From positions 33,186,319 through 33,250,318 of the forward strand of contig OX419335.1 of NCBI GenBank assembly GCA_948470475.1: a DNA stretch of 64,000 bases, written 5' to 3'. The translations under genes and the position numbers were made by a program. The DNA is from Galaxea fascicularis (taxonomy: Eukaryota > Cnidaria > Anthozoa > Scleractinia > Euphylliidae). Of this stretch, positions 53,782 to 64,000 are shown in pieces (the first letter of the stretch is position 1; every line of letters begins with the position of its first letter). Below the pieces are notes generated by a model, which saw only the letters and a list, made by a program, of their open reading frames with translations, did no database searches and was not told the DNA's origin.

Positions 53782-56700
53782 TCACTTATTTTTGGCAAGA
53801 GGCTCTTCTTTGATGACTGCTTCGTCCCAGGGACCGTGAATGTTACTAGAGGGAGACAGATATAATCATTAGGCCAGAATAATTCCGAGGAGAAAACAAA
53901 TTGCTGAGTATCAAGGAACCACCAGTACCACAAAGAGTTTCACAACCAGCTAGGTAGGTCACGACTCCTTGCAGTGCGGAACAAAGGCAATTGACTTAGG
54001 CGGCAAACGCTGGATTCATTGAAAGCCGCATTGTTGTATATTCACAACCAGAAATAACCGAAGCGGTTCGAGATGGCGGAACTCAACATTATTGGCCAAG
54101 ACTTTGTGTATACAAACGGTCCCAAATAAAGTAATAAGAAACTATGGAAATAGTGCAAAAACGATAAAACTATGATAAAAGTCTGAAATCACACGAAAAA
54201 AAAACTACTAGGAAACCCAACATGAATAAAAAATCTCACTGACAATAATACTGTAAGAAGTCATAGTCCCTTGTTTTCCTTGTAGTTGCCTAGTTTCACA
54301 AAGCAAACTCTGGGGACAGCCAATTAGTACCACGAGTGTGCGCGAAAGGGGTTGAGATGAAAAACAATCTTCCCTACTTACCTCACACCACCCCACATAA
54401 TGCTACCCTGTCTACTTTCCACCCACCCCATCATCAGCTTTCTACTTCCCTAAGGTTTTGCTCTGTGTGTTATGTAAGACTGTGCTGAACGAAATCACCT
54501 ACTTACTCTTTTAAACGCTGAAGCTTGATAAGCCAAAATGGACAGACGAATGTCACAGCTAAGTGTACAAGAAAAAGCAGCGCCGCGAACAGTTGAGACA
54601 GCGGCCAAAGTATTGCTATAGCAACCAACAGTAGTGTCCAGGTCACAAAGACGTCGCTGGAGGGAAGCTGCATCTGATGAAAGACGTAGTCTTTTGTCAA
54701 GAAAATGGATCTTTCGGAAAGCTACCAACAGATGTGCCTGTTCCACAAGTAATGAATAAAGAGGGTAGTTTCTAAAGAAACTGTGGTGCTGCGTCAGTGG
54801 GGGAATTGTACACAAGAATTCGGGTTTTATCAACGGAGTTGGTGATGTAAATTGGCCACTGTAGGGGAATTCTAAAAGCTGACGTTTCGAGCGCTTAGCC
54901 CTTCGTCAGAGCGAAGATGACCGAGATAGCTCTATTTAAATACTTGATGTAATATTGGGTTGAGTGTATGACGTCATCAGCCCTCTCATTTGCATATTTC
55001 ATACATTTTTCAAACTCAAATATCTCCGGAACCACTGCAGATATTTGAAAACGGTAAACGGCGTTTTAATTCTTTCCTGGGATTCTATGTGATAAACCAA
55101 AAATTCAAGGGAGGAAGAAGATTATTACGAATTTCATGAGTAATTTTTTCAGTTTCTCTTCGTTACGATCAACAACATTTCGTCGTCTTCTGGTAACCAG
55201 AGAGCCTTTGTCGAACAACACATTTCGTAATTTCGTACGACGTTGAACCGTGTACATTGGGCACAAGCCATATTACGACAAACGCCGTGTGGTCGCTTTA
55301 GATTGTGACAGTGTGCTTGGTTTGATCTTAGTGTGTGTGATGGCAAAGAACCAAAATGAAGCATTAGTACCTTAAGCTGTCTTCTTAGCGAAGGAAAAAG
55401 TGCGAAGAGCTGCATAGAAAACGCAACGGTGGCAAACACATGCCATGAAGATGGAAGACGGGAAGCCAAACAAACGGACGCGAAGATGGACGCGTTGAGT
55501 GAGGCGGATCTGGAAACGCTGTGAAAAGATTTTGATGGTCAAAATCAATAATACACTGTACATTTACTGCGCTAGATCAATGGTGAAAAAGAGGTGAACC
55601 TTCTGTTTTACGATAGTAACAATTGCGTTGTAAAGGGGGGTCGCAGGCATCGTGTTCTTTCATGCCCAAAGCGATTGGAGTATCTGTTAGTTTAAATGAA
55701 AGACAAACGGCCTAAAAGTATAACTATTTTATTCATTCGTTGGTAGTTTTGCAAAGACCTTTCAGTATTAGTACCAGAGGTAAGCCTAAAAGCGAGTGAC
55801 CAAACTTTTGTAACTCTATAGCGATTACAGAACAATTACAGGTCTTCAGGTTTGCATAATACTTACATGGCAGCACGGGTTCCATAATCGTAGAGAAGTA
55901 AGTTCAAAGCAAGCATAAAAGTCTGAGCAAGAAATAAAAAAAAGGTCATCAGAACTGATTATTTCTCTGAAGGACTCAGTCTTAAACTTCAGTAGGGACT
56001 CTTCATGCCCCTGTGTACGATCCGTCTACCACAAAACGGACGAAAGTAGAAACAGAAAAAGAAACCGTAATTCGTCTTTTCATAGATCCTGGTTGGTCCT
56101 TTGAACCTTGAATAAGAGGAAATACCACAAACGTGTTTGTAGATTACAATTTTAACACATAAAACATCAGTACTAGCTTGCGAACAGGCTCCCTGTTCAA
56201 TCAGGCGGTGGGATGGCGGGGACACAGGAAGGGAGAGCCTGCACGCGTCTTACTAAATCGCGGGTACCTCCCACAAGACCCCTGTGCAGAACTTATCTTT
56301 TTAACTGTCAAATGTCAACCAATCAGCGCGCGCCGGAAGTCAAAATCCAAAACAGTAAACAAACAATGACACACGAAAACTAAGGCTACGTCATGAATAA
56401 TTAAAATCAACCAATCAGCGCTTTGCGTCCAAATTTTGGACGCAGACATTAGATATTCTAAGACTTGCGTGCAGGCTCCCCCTCCCTCTGCTCAGTGCTT
56501 CGCACCGTTGTGCTCCTCCAAGCCGGGAGCCTGTTCGCAGGCTACATCAGTGCGTACTTTACTGGGCGTACTTACAGTCATGGCATAGATGGTGTCCGTG
56601 CTTATGGAATCAGTCAAAGTCTTTAAAACAGGAGACAGTACAAGCACCGAAACCAAAACCAATAAACAACTCTTTAGGTCATCCAGTCCTGGAATACGGA

Positions 56701-58343
56701 TGACAAATTGTTAAATTTAAGTGAAAATTCCAAATAACCTCTTTTCTAATTTTTTTTAAACTTCACGCTTTCTTTATTTCTAGTGTTTTTTAATGCTCAA
56801 ATTGTGACCTACCAGACAACATATGCAAATTGAATTTAAAGGTATGTTATGAAATTCTAATATGACCCAGACAGACAACACTGTTTCTTCCAGTCATCTC
56901 AAAATACTCCTTGGATTGTCAAGCAGTTGATGAATCAAGTACATACAGTACAAGACGTACCTTGTGGACCGAAAGTAATAGGTATTTCTCAACTGTATGT
57001 GATTTGCTTTTTCTCTGTTATGTATTATAGCTCTCATGACTTGTTTTGAGTTCTTGTGCAAGATTAATTTTGGGTGAGTGGCAAGCAAAGCAAACCTGCC
57101 CAGATCCTCTCATGGCTTGCCGCTCGCTCGCAAAATAAATTTTGCGTGAGATCTCAATAAAGAGACTGCTCACAGGCTGCCCAAGGGATGAACATAAAGA
57201 AAGAATTAAGTTAAAATGCTTACTTGTTCTATGTGACTGGCATCTCAATGTTCCACCATCCAACACATCAAATAAAACATAGCCAATGAATGTCAGCACA
57301 GAGGCAAGGGCAAACAGAACATATGGTGATAGGAGACCAAGATCCATGTACACAAACACTGCCACAAATATGCTAACACTGGATAACCAGTACAGAAAAT
57401 AATTGGTTAGCCAAGAAATTTCTTTTCACTGTGTAAACTGTACCATAAATTAAAAATTATCAAACAAAGTTGGTGACTACTTTGAATTTGAAAGTCTTTT
57501 TTCCAGACTTAGAAGTACAATGTTATTATTTATTTCACTTAACCACAGAGAGCAGAGATGAAAATAAAGGAAAACAGATTGATTGGTGATTAGCAGCCAG
57601 CTTTGTTAATCTTGTGAAATTTTACCATAAATGATTTTATTTCATATTTGGCTGACAAATTATTTGATTTGTAATAATTACAGCGATCAGAAATTATTTC
57701 TGATCGCTGGCCATTATTTCCATTACTGGAGAGCCACCTCCCTTTCTTCAAGGATAAATCCAGGACACCTACTGGTCAGCCATTTACCCTTTTATTAACT
57801 GGTGACAATAATGATCATCGCATTCTTGGGCCACTGATGATCACGTGGGATACCACTCAGTTACAGTTCTTGCTGTACCTTGTTGGCACTAATTCATCTT
57901 TCATTTCCCCAGCTCTAAACTTAATTCATATGATGAGCCAGCAACAGAGTGCTTATTAGGATTTTAAAATGCTATAAACAATTTACCCAAACCAGTTACA
58001 GTTACACATGGATATGCTTGGCAATCACAGAGTTTTGGTTTTACAGTCCAATAACTTGCAGGAGTCCTTTTTGTGACATGAAGTGTTATTACCTGCTAAT
58101 TTGCTGTGACACGGATCCTGATTCCAGCACTACTGACCAAAACTGATAGGTCCTTGTATTTACTGCAAAAAATAGTTACCAGTAACAATCTTGACATTAT
58201 TACTATTATTCCATCACCATCACTGACAACAACAAGATGGCTGAATTCACTTTACACACGGAGACAAATTGGTATAGATAGATAGACAGACGGACGGACG
58301 GATGGACGGATGGACGGACGGACGGACAGACGGACAGACAGAC

Positions 58344-58378
<35 letters not shown>

Positions 58379-60863
58379 CATAAAAATAGTACAATACCTA
58401 AAAATAACAATAATATTGTCACTGTAAATTTGATAATATTAATTTTGGTACATACAGTAAGAATTACAGGTGGCTGCCATAAAAAGTTTTAAAAAAGCTA
58501 CGTGCAAGAGTACTAGTTCTACCTCTTATACATAGATTGAATAAAGGTATTGGAAAAATGCTTGGTGTGCATCTTCCATTGAACAAAATTTTTCAGTTAA
58601 TTACAAACAGTAATCAAGACTAGATCCCAACAATGAGATTACCTCTCGGTTGACTTAAATCATGGCATGGCACACTACTAAGTAAAAGGCCTACTTTTTC
58701 TTTCTTCTTACCAAATCTTGACTTTTTAGAGCCTGTGGTGCAGCCGGACTTGTCATGCGAGACCTTGGTGAAAACCGAGATATAGTTTGACATCCCGCAG
58801 GTTTGCAGAGATTTCTGTATCCATTTCTGATTGGCTAGATTTCTTACACGCATTGTGACTGGACATATGCTTACGCGACAGATCACGCAAATCTGCACAG
58901 TGCTAAAAATGATGTGTACATGTAGGTATTGTTTTTGACCATTAAGTGCTCGTCGTTTCTTCGTCTTCACTACAGTTTCTACAATATTGTATTTGAACTC
59001 AACTGATCACAAAGATACATTCAGGATCTCAATTTTGGCAATTAGGTCCACAGAATTAATGGCCCAAGCTCTAGATAAGGATAGACGCAACAAATATGAC
59101 CTTTGCATTCCTGTATGTAGGGGTGTTGTGTTGTAATGGTTAGAAAAAACACCAATGGGTTTAATTTAAACAGCAGAAATTATGAGTGTTTCACAATAAA
59201 TTCACAATAGACTATTGCAGTGTTGTATTCTATCCTGTTTGCCCGCTTCTTGAATTGATGTGATGCAATTTCTCCTTTCCGTGTCTCCACTGCTATTAAA
59301 GAGGACCAAATTTCTCGAAAAACCTGTACTTTTAGCAATGTAAAGTTGCATGATCTGTTGCATGGGCAGATGTCCAATCACAAAGCCCATAAGAAACCTA
59401 ACCAATCAGAAATGGATACAGACCTACAAACCTGCGGGATATCAGAACAAGCTTTTGGGATCCGTTGCGCAGGCTGTGTATACTGGCAGTATGTTCACTG
59501 TCTGCGATGCAGGCTAGACTTTTTAAGGCTTTGAAAGTTTTGTATGCACATTTACAAAGACGTACAATGTACGAGAATGCAATTCAGTTTTAGACATCAA
59601 ATTAACAAATTGATTTCATGTTGCTGTGGGTCTGCTGAGTAATCATCACCAAAGATGATGTCAAATGTGGTAAGAACAAAAAAGTGGCACAAGAAGGTAA
59701 TATAGCAGTGTTTAGTGTATCTTATGTTTACTCAGTTTATTTTTATTCTTGTTGAACATAAATAAAATAAAGAACATATCCTCAACAAGTTTGTTGCTCA
59801 TTAAATGATTTAGTTTAGCATAAATTGATTTACAGTGATGTAAATATCTGCTTCAGTGTCTGAATATAATTTGTCACTTGGGAAAGAAACTACTCTTCAC
59901 TTGTGCTTTTGTGATTTCATACAAACAAACCAACAACGCTTCTATTTATGGTTGTTTAGTGTACATAACATGTAAAGCTCTCTGTTAAATCGACTGAGAA
60001 CTCATGAGAATTATGGTTACCTTCAAAACAATCAATTTTCATTTTTATTTTTCCTCATGATAAGAAGGCAGCATGCTGCGCATATTATTTGCACTAACAA
60101 TAGTAGGCACTGTCCTTAATTATACATGCATCACTGTCACACTAACCCTGTTCCAAAAACAAATAGAGTTTTGAGTCTCAAAATGCATATATAATAGACA
60201 ATATTCGTATTCTTGGTTTTGAACTGGATCTAGCATGAAGTGGAGGCTCTTGTGGGGAAATACATTTACATATGAAAAAATTTTCACGCAAGAGCCTCCA
60301 TTTCATGCTAGATCCAGCTCACTACTGAGAATACGAATATTGTCGATTAATGCATGGGGCTTTGTGGAAATCTCACCATAATAAAGGGTGTGGTGTATAT
60401 GTTTTTTTCTTGGTTTAAATTTTTTGAACCAGTTTGATTTTTATTTTCCTTTTTTATCTAATTGTGGTGATGAATTTGACACAAAGGAAAATAATAATTA
60501 AACTGGCCCAAAAATTTTCAAACCAAAAACGAATTTAACCAGAAATCATGATATTTCCATAAGCTTATCAGCTTACTCATAATCATACTCAAGTATGATG
60601 TCCAAGAACAGTATCCGAGGATGCCAGCTTTCATGCTCATCAGCCGTCATATTGTATAATTAGATACTTAGTCAAAGCTTCCCACACTTACAATTTTTCC
60701 TCATTTCGTCCAAAAACGACTCGTCCACATAGTTGTCGGGAACACCTTGGTCTTCGTAAAGTACTTTTCTCCATGGCTTTTTGCTTTTTATTTGAGCTGG
60801 GAGGATGTTATTTTCATTTCCAACACTACTGGCCATAGTTTGCAGTACCAATGCACACTGCAT
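53782..60863 (-). CDS. PIGC: PIGC: GPI N-acetylglucosaminyltransferase subunit C, eight exons
   Basis: PIG-C is a multi-pass ER membrane subunit of the complex that transfers GlcNAc to phosphatidylinositol, the first step of GPI-anchor synthesis. Exons (minus strand): 60863-60692, 58162-58093, 57378-57224, 56688-56576, 55922-55867, 55518-55371, 54673-54507, 53845-53782 (TGA). Phases 1,2,1,0,2,0,2 agree at every GT/AG junction, giving 314 aa (305 from the internal ATG at 60836; human is 297). Recognisable family blocks: [108 protein letters not shown]. The first exon begins with either MQCALVL or MASSVGN; both have A at -3, and the second also has G at +4. No gap or lesion. Introns hold several MITEs. 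Head-to-head with the CARD gene at 61234. Confidence 0.96.
54755..54911 (-). mobile_element. Penelope-like terminal sequence in a PIGC intron
   Basis: On the minus strand: CTCTGACGAAGGGCTAAGCG then CTCGAAACGTCAGC, then AGAATTCCCCTACAGTGGCC, then CGTTGATAAAACCCGAATTC, then CACTGACGCAGCACCACAGT. The same order of blocks appears, in pieces, at 52068-52163 and 53478-53521. No coding part here. CTGACG and CGTCAG can pair. Confidence 0.6.
56174..56544. mobile_element. Foldback MITE in a PIGC intron
   Basis: TAGCTTGCGAACAGGCTCCC at the left and GGGAGCCTGTTCGCAGGCTA at the right are near-perfect inverted repeats. A second inner pair (GAGCCTGCACGCGTCTTACT against TAAGACTTGCGTGCAGGCTC) extends the fold. 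It lies between PIGC exons 5 and 4 and ends 31 bp from exon 4. Confidence 0.88.
58275..58379. repeat. (GATA)n/(GACG)n compound microsatellite
   Basis: Tetranucleotides grade from GATA to GACA, GACG, GATG and back to GATA. In PIGC intron 1, about 110 bp from the acceptor of exon 2. Confidence 0.95.
58785..59449. mobile_element. Foldback element with about 110-bp inverted arms in PIGC intron 1
   Basis: The left arm (58785-58905) includes ATCCCGCAGGTTTGCAGAGA and CTGTATCCATTTCTGATTGG. The right arm (about 59340-59449) carries the complements CCAATCAGAAATGGATACAG and ACCTACAAACCTGCGGGAT. Arms differ at roughly one base in six. No transposase between. Confidence 0.8.
60192..60349. repeat. Hairpin element, copy 2 (diverged), in PIGC intron 1
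   Basis: Shares CAATATTCGTATTCT and GAACTGGATCTAGCATGAAG then TGGAGGCTCTTG with the perfect hairpin at 25259. Here the arms carry mismatches, and the loop (TTTACATATGAAAA) is in the opposite orientation to copy 1. Confidence 0.9.
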
Positions 60864-61233
60864 TTTCCGCAGTTAGCTATTACAATGTGCGATAGCTATA
60901 AAGGGGGGAAACTCCGAGAAACCGCGCAGCTGTCCGTCATATTGGAAATATTTACACTCGACCGATCTCAACCAGATATATTGCATGACTTGTACATGAC
61001 GTGGTAGTTGCGCTTCGTTTTGTGTTGAGACGATCAACTGTTCGGTTTGGTCCCGTGGCTTTTAATTGGTCCTGGAGGAAGAACTGGCAAAGATTGGCGT
61101 AAACACGAACAAAAACTTCGAACTCTGTCCGGAGGATATCAGTAAGCGAACCAGACGACGAAGGCAGTACAGATGTCGGAATCACTGAGTTAAAATCATA
61201 CGAGTTTGTCACGACATTGTGCCCTCCTTCAAA
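60864..61233. promoter_or_regulatory. Candidate bidirectional promoter between PIGC and the CARD gene
   Basis: 370 bp separate the divergent start codons (398 bp if PIGC starts at 60836). No repeats are seen in it, unlike most other intergenic DNA of the window. No TATA box that I would defend. Function is inferred from geometry only. Confidence 0.45.
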
Positions 61234-64000
61234 ATGGACGACAACCACAGAGATATCTTACGAAGGAATCGAACGGATCTTGTTAAAGACTTAGAACCTT
61301 TAAAGTTGTTAAATGACCTGGCCGAATGTCTTGACGAAGATGACAGAGAAACTGTGAAAGGAGTAAGCGGAAGGAAAAGCCAGGCAGAGGAGTTATTGGA
61401 TATGATACCCAGAAAGGGTCCTAAAGCTTTTGAGTGTTTTGTAGCTGCTCTGCACAAAAGACAGCAACACCTCGCCAGGCCTCTCATAGAGGAGTCAGGA
61501 ATAGATGTTTCGGCGTTTTTGAAAGGTGAGGATTTAAGGATTTTAGGAACCTGTGTTTTGTTTCTTTAAAGGGGTATGTAATGATATTAATTTTGTCTTT
61601 GCCCTCTTGGAGGCTACATTTGTAAAGTTTCAAGAGCTACTGTTTGACCCCGCGTTGTCAATCAGTGGTTTCCGATCGATTGATTGCAATCAATACAATC
61701 AATAATAATCAATAACAATCCATTGATTGTTATTGATTGGTGCAACCAATCAATAAAAATCGATAATCACACTCGGAGTCTTAATTGCTATTGATTACCA
61801 TTGATTTCTATAGAAAATTATTGATTAATAATTCATTATGCAACTTTCTGGCGCGTGTTAGCGTGGGCGTGCTTCATTGGTCCCGGGCATATTTACACGT
61901 CCAGGGTAATTGGGTAATTCGATTGTGCACTTTTATCCTTGCACTTCAACCGGGATTCCCAGAACACACTTGTTACGGAGTTTGCTTGTTCCAGAGATGG
62001 CGAAGCAAGTTGAATTGTCATTGCACTGTGTAGTCAAGGGCTATCACAAATACCCTTTTGAAGTGAATGTTGGAGAAATATTCTACGCATTCAAGAAGAG
62101 AGGAGAACGTGGGAATGCGTTCAGAGTTACGAATGATCGGGGGCAGCTCGGCCATCTTCAAATCGAGCTTGTTGGTCCTCTTTGGCCCTAATACACAAAG
62201 AGATTACTGTGTAAGTTTAAAAACGCCACAATACATTACAAGGGAAGCACATTTTCCTTTTAACAATTGTTCTGCTAATCTTCCCTTTCGGTTGCACGGG
62301 TGAATGTTCAAGATGTATGTTCTTGGCCTGCATGCATATATTCAGGCAGCATGACAGTGAGCGCAGACAAAAACAATTTCCTCAACTAATTAACAAGCTG
62401 GAAGAGAGTGACACTGAAGAGACTTAAAGAACGAACCATTCAGTTTGGGATATACCACCCTTTGCAGATTATATGATTAGAATTAAAGACAATTTTGTTC
62501 TTGTTTCGAGACAATCAGAGTCTAGTTATTTAAGTGAACTTTTAATAGTAATAAAGGGTAAAAATGCTACAAATTTAACATAAAACACAACAAATAAAGA
62601 TAACTGAATGGTTTGTTCATTCATATGGTGCGTTTTATTTAAGAAAATGACAAATTTCATAATCAATAAAAATCAATAATAATCAATAACAATCGATGAA
62701 AATCAATAGAAATCGATAGTCACACAACTTTTAGGCATTGATTTTTATCGATTTCCAATTCCAATCGATTAATTGTTATTGATTATTATTGATTTTATCG
62801 ATTATCGGAAACCATTGATTGACAACCGCGGGTGTTTGAGCAAAAATATCGTTGCTTCTAGCAGGGCAACCGCACTGAACTGATGACTGACTGGGTGCTG
62901 CATGCTTGCAAGTTGCACAATGTAACAACAGCATAATTTCAACAAGTTTGGCATCTGACTTTAAAAATGAAATAAATTATTCTCCTACAATGAATGTTCT
63001 GAGACAAGTTGCAACAGAGGGTTTTCACGGCGGCCATGTTGGAGGTACAAAACAATAAATACTAATTAAAATTATTTACACAACAATTAAATTTATTTCC
63101 TGAAGGAAAATCATTCTTTTGCTTTGTATCTCCAACATGGCGGCCGTGACGTCATTTGAAAACCCTCAGTGGAGGGGAGGAAGTTACACCTGCCATTTTG
63201 AATGCCTGACATCAGAATTACCTTATTTTTTTACTCCAAGTCGGGCAACAAACTAAAATGGTCCCTTATTTCCTGAAACTCCCTTCCCTTTAATATAAGA
63301 GTTGGAGTCAGGACCATTAATAATGATTGATTGATACGCAAATCAAAGAATGTTTTGGTCGTCATGCAGAGTGTCATTTGTTGAAGTTACCTGTGGTTTT
63401 TTTTGCAAGAAAGTGGAAGGGTTAAAGATGATTTGTTTGGTAAATCAGGTATACAAATTGAGACATTAGATTAGAGAATGTAGTTGTACATGCACATGAA
63501 CATCATTTGAATGTGGCAGGGTGCACTTCTACATGCGCACCATCATGTTCCAAAAGCCGTCACCACATAGAAAGTGTGTCAAGAAAAGGTGAAGTATCCA
63601 GGTTGTTTGTGCTAACCAAGTAGGAACTTTCATCCTGGTCCAATTTTTATTATTCAGTTTATTGACTTATAAAATATTAATTTGAGTTTATGATGAGGAA
63701 TACAAAACCAAGAAAGAAATCATGTTATTCCAAAAAGTTCTCTAACCTTCCCTTTATGGAAGGTTATTTTGATTTCAACCCCACCCCCCCACCTCCCCCC
63801 TCCCCCTACCCCCTTCTGCCTCTTAGGTGTGTGCACCACCTGGCTAATAAAGATTTTTGTTTCTATCCCTCAAATACCCCTCACTGATTCTTTACTACAT
63901 TCAAAGATGATGTTGGAATGACAAGCCAGCACAAACAGATACTCCTCAGCAATGTTGAAAATTTCCGTGAAATGGATTTAGAAACACTGGTCCCACTACT
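61234..64000 (+). CDS. Tandem CARD-domain protein, 5' part (two exons seen, runs off window)
   Basis: CARDs are six-helix death-fold modules that assemble caspase or NF-kB signalling platforms in the cytosol. Exon 1 (61234-61525) starts MDDNHRDILRRNRTDLVKDL and has the CARD hallmark LLDMIPRKGPKAFECFVAAL seen in caspase-2/-9, CRADD and Apaf-1-type CARDs. The donor follows TTGAAAG, phase 1. A 2.4-kb intron filled with repeats leads to an acceptor at 63906 (ATTCAAAG). Exon 2 (63907-64000+) continues in phase as DDVGMTSQHKQILLSNVENF then REMDLETLVPLL, the start of a second CARD. In-frame codons before 61234 lack ATG. What follows (caspase, death domain, NACHT or helicase) is outside the window, so the protein type is open. 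Confidence 0.85.
61648..62832. mobile_element. hAT-like DNA element, 1185 bp, in the CARD-gene intron
   Basis: The left end CCCCGCGTTGTCAATCAGTG then GTTTCCGAT is mirrored by ATCGGAAACCATTGATTGAC then AACCGCGGG. The subterminal 100-200 bp on both sides are arrays of AATCAATAA/AATCGAT words. TGTTTGA is duplicated on both sides (61641-61647 and 62833-62839), near the 8 bp expected of hAT. A short ORF from ATG 61997 to 62191 (64 aa) contains VVKGYHKYPFEVNVGEIFYA and NAFRVTNDRGQLGHLQIEL. It is weakly HIRAN-like, a domain often found with DNA-processing and transposon proteins; this match is tentative. Confidence 0.7.
63017..63167. mobile_element. MITE, 151 bp (GAGGGTTTTCA termini)
   Basis: GAGGGTTTTCACGGCGGCCA then TGTTGGAG is mirrored by CTCCAACATGGCGGCCGTGA then TTTGAAAACCCTC. 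The ACGGCGGCCATGTTGG word also occurs at 25221-25236. Remaining DNA between 63168 and 63906 holds only a C-rich tract (about 63780-63812) before the CARD exon-2 acceptor. Confidence 0.85.

Noticed and set aside
57683..57711. Perfect palindrome CAGCGATCAGAAAT...ATTTCTGATCGCTG as a regulatory site
   Set aside because: A single 14-bp inverted repeat in an intron with no second copy or known motif.
58206..58394. ORF of Ser/Ile/Tyr/Leu repeats
   Set aside because: Pure translation of the GATA/GACG microsatellite.

Overview
This is a eukaryotic, intron-bearing, A/T-rich genomic window full of transposable elements. The gene set (a TRPC channel, intronless rhodopsin-type GPCR paralogues, a spliced PIGC and a tandem-CARD protein) and the repeat flora (Penelope-like fragments, a tRNA-derived SINE, many palindromic MITEs, single-ORF Gypsy elements) fit an anthozoan cnidarian, most likely a reef coral. 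The species cannot be named from the sequence alone, and the taxonomic call is inference.

Layout. 1-8360 (+): the 3' part of a TRPC-type cation channel gene, seven exons assembled by reading frame and splice phase, with a TTAA-flanked DNA element, a LINE relic and a MITE in its introns. 8361-15772: gene-free DNA dominated by a 1649-bp unit repeated in tandem (two full units plus a third copy of the leading 263-bp palindrome). 15773-16741 (+): an intact GPCR. 16742-23614: several MITEs and foldback elements. 23615-30372: a second GPCR family, with an intact gene (23947-24855), a duplicated shard upstream and a copy cut off by a LINE fragment at 29978, plus hairpin MITEs. 30490-32318: a decayed copy of a multicopy invertebrate ORF. 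32740-44553: a nested mobile-element block in which Penelope-like fragments hold a TTAA element and a full-length Gypsy element (Gypsy-1); a second full-length Gypsy (Gypsy-2) follows, and a MITE sits in its 3' LTR. 45240-46383: a satellite built on the palindrome TAAGATCTTA. 49162-50097 (-): a third member of the second GPCR family.

53782-60863 (-): a complete PIGC gene (GPI-anchor biosynthesis, GlcNAc transfer to phosphatidylinositol) rebuilt as eight exons with consistent splice phases. It is head-to-head, about 0.4 kb apart, with a CARD-domain gene (61234 to beyond the window end, +) whose second exon begins a second CARD. The shared intergenic stretch is a candidate bidirectional promoter.

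The genes look like unrelated housekeeping, signalling and innate-immunity or apoptosis functions, not a pathway cluster. No single element here is clearly a new biological system. The best leads are the TA-flanked tandem array, the near-perfect dispersed hairpins, the GATC-palindrome satellite, and the young Gypsy pair, one of which carries an Asn in place of a catalytic integrase Asp.
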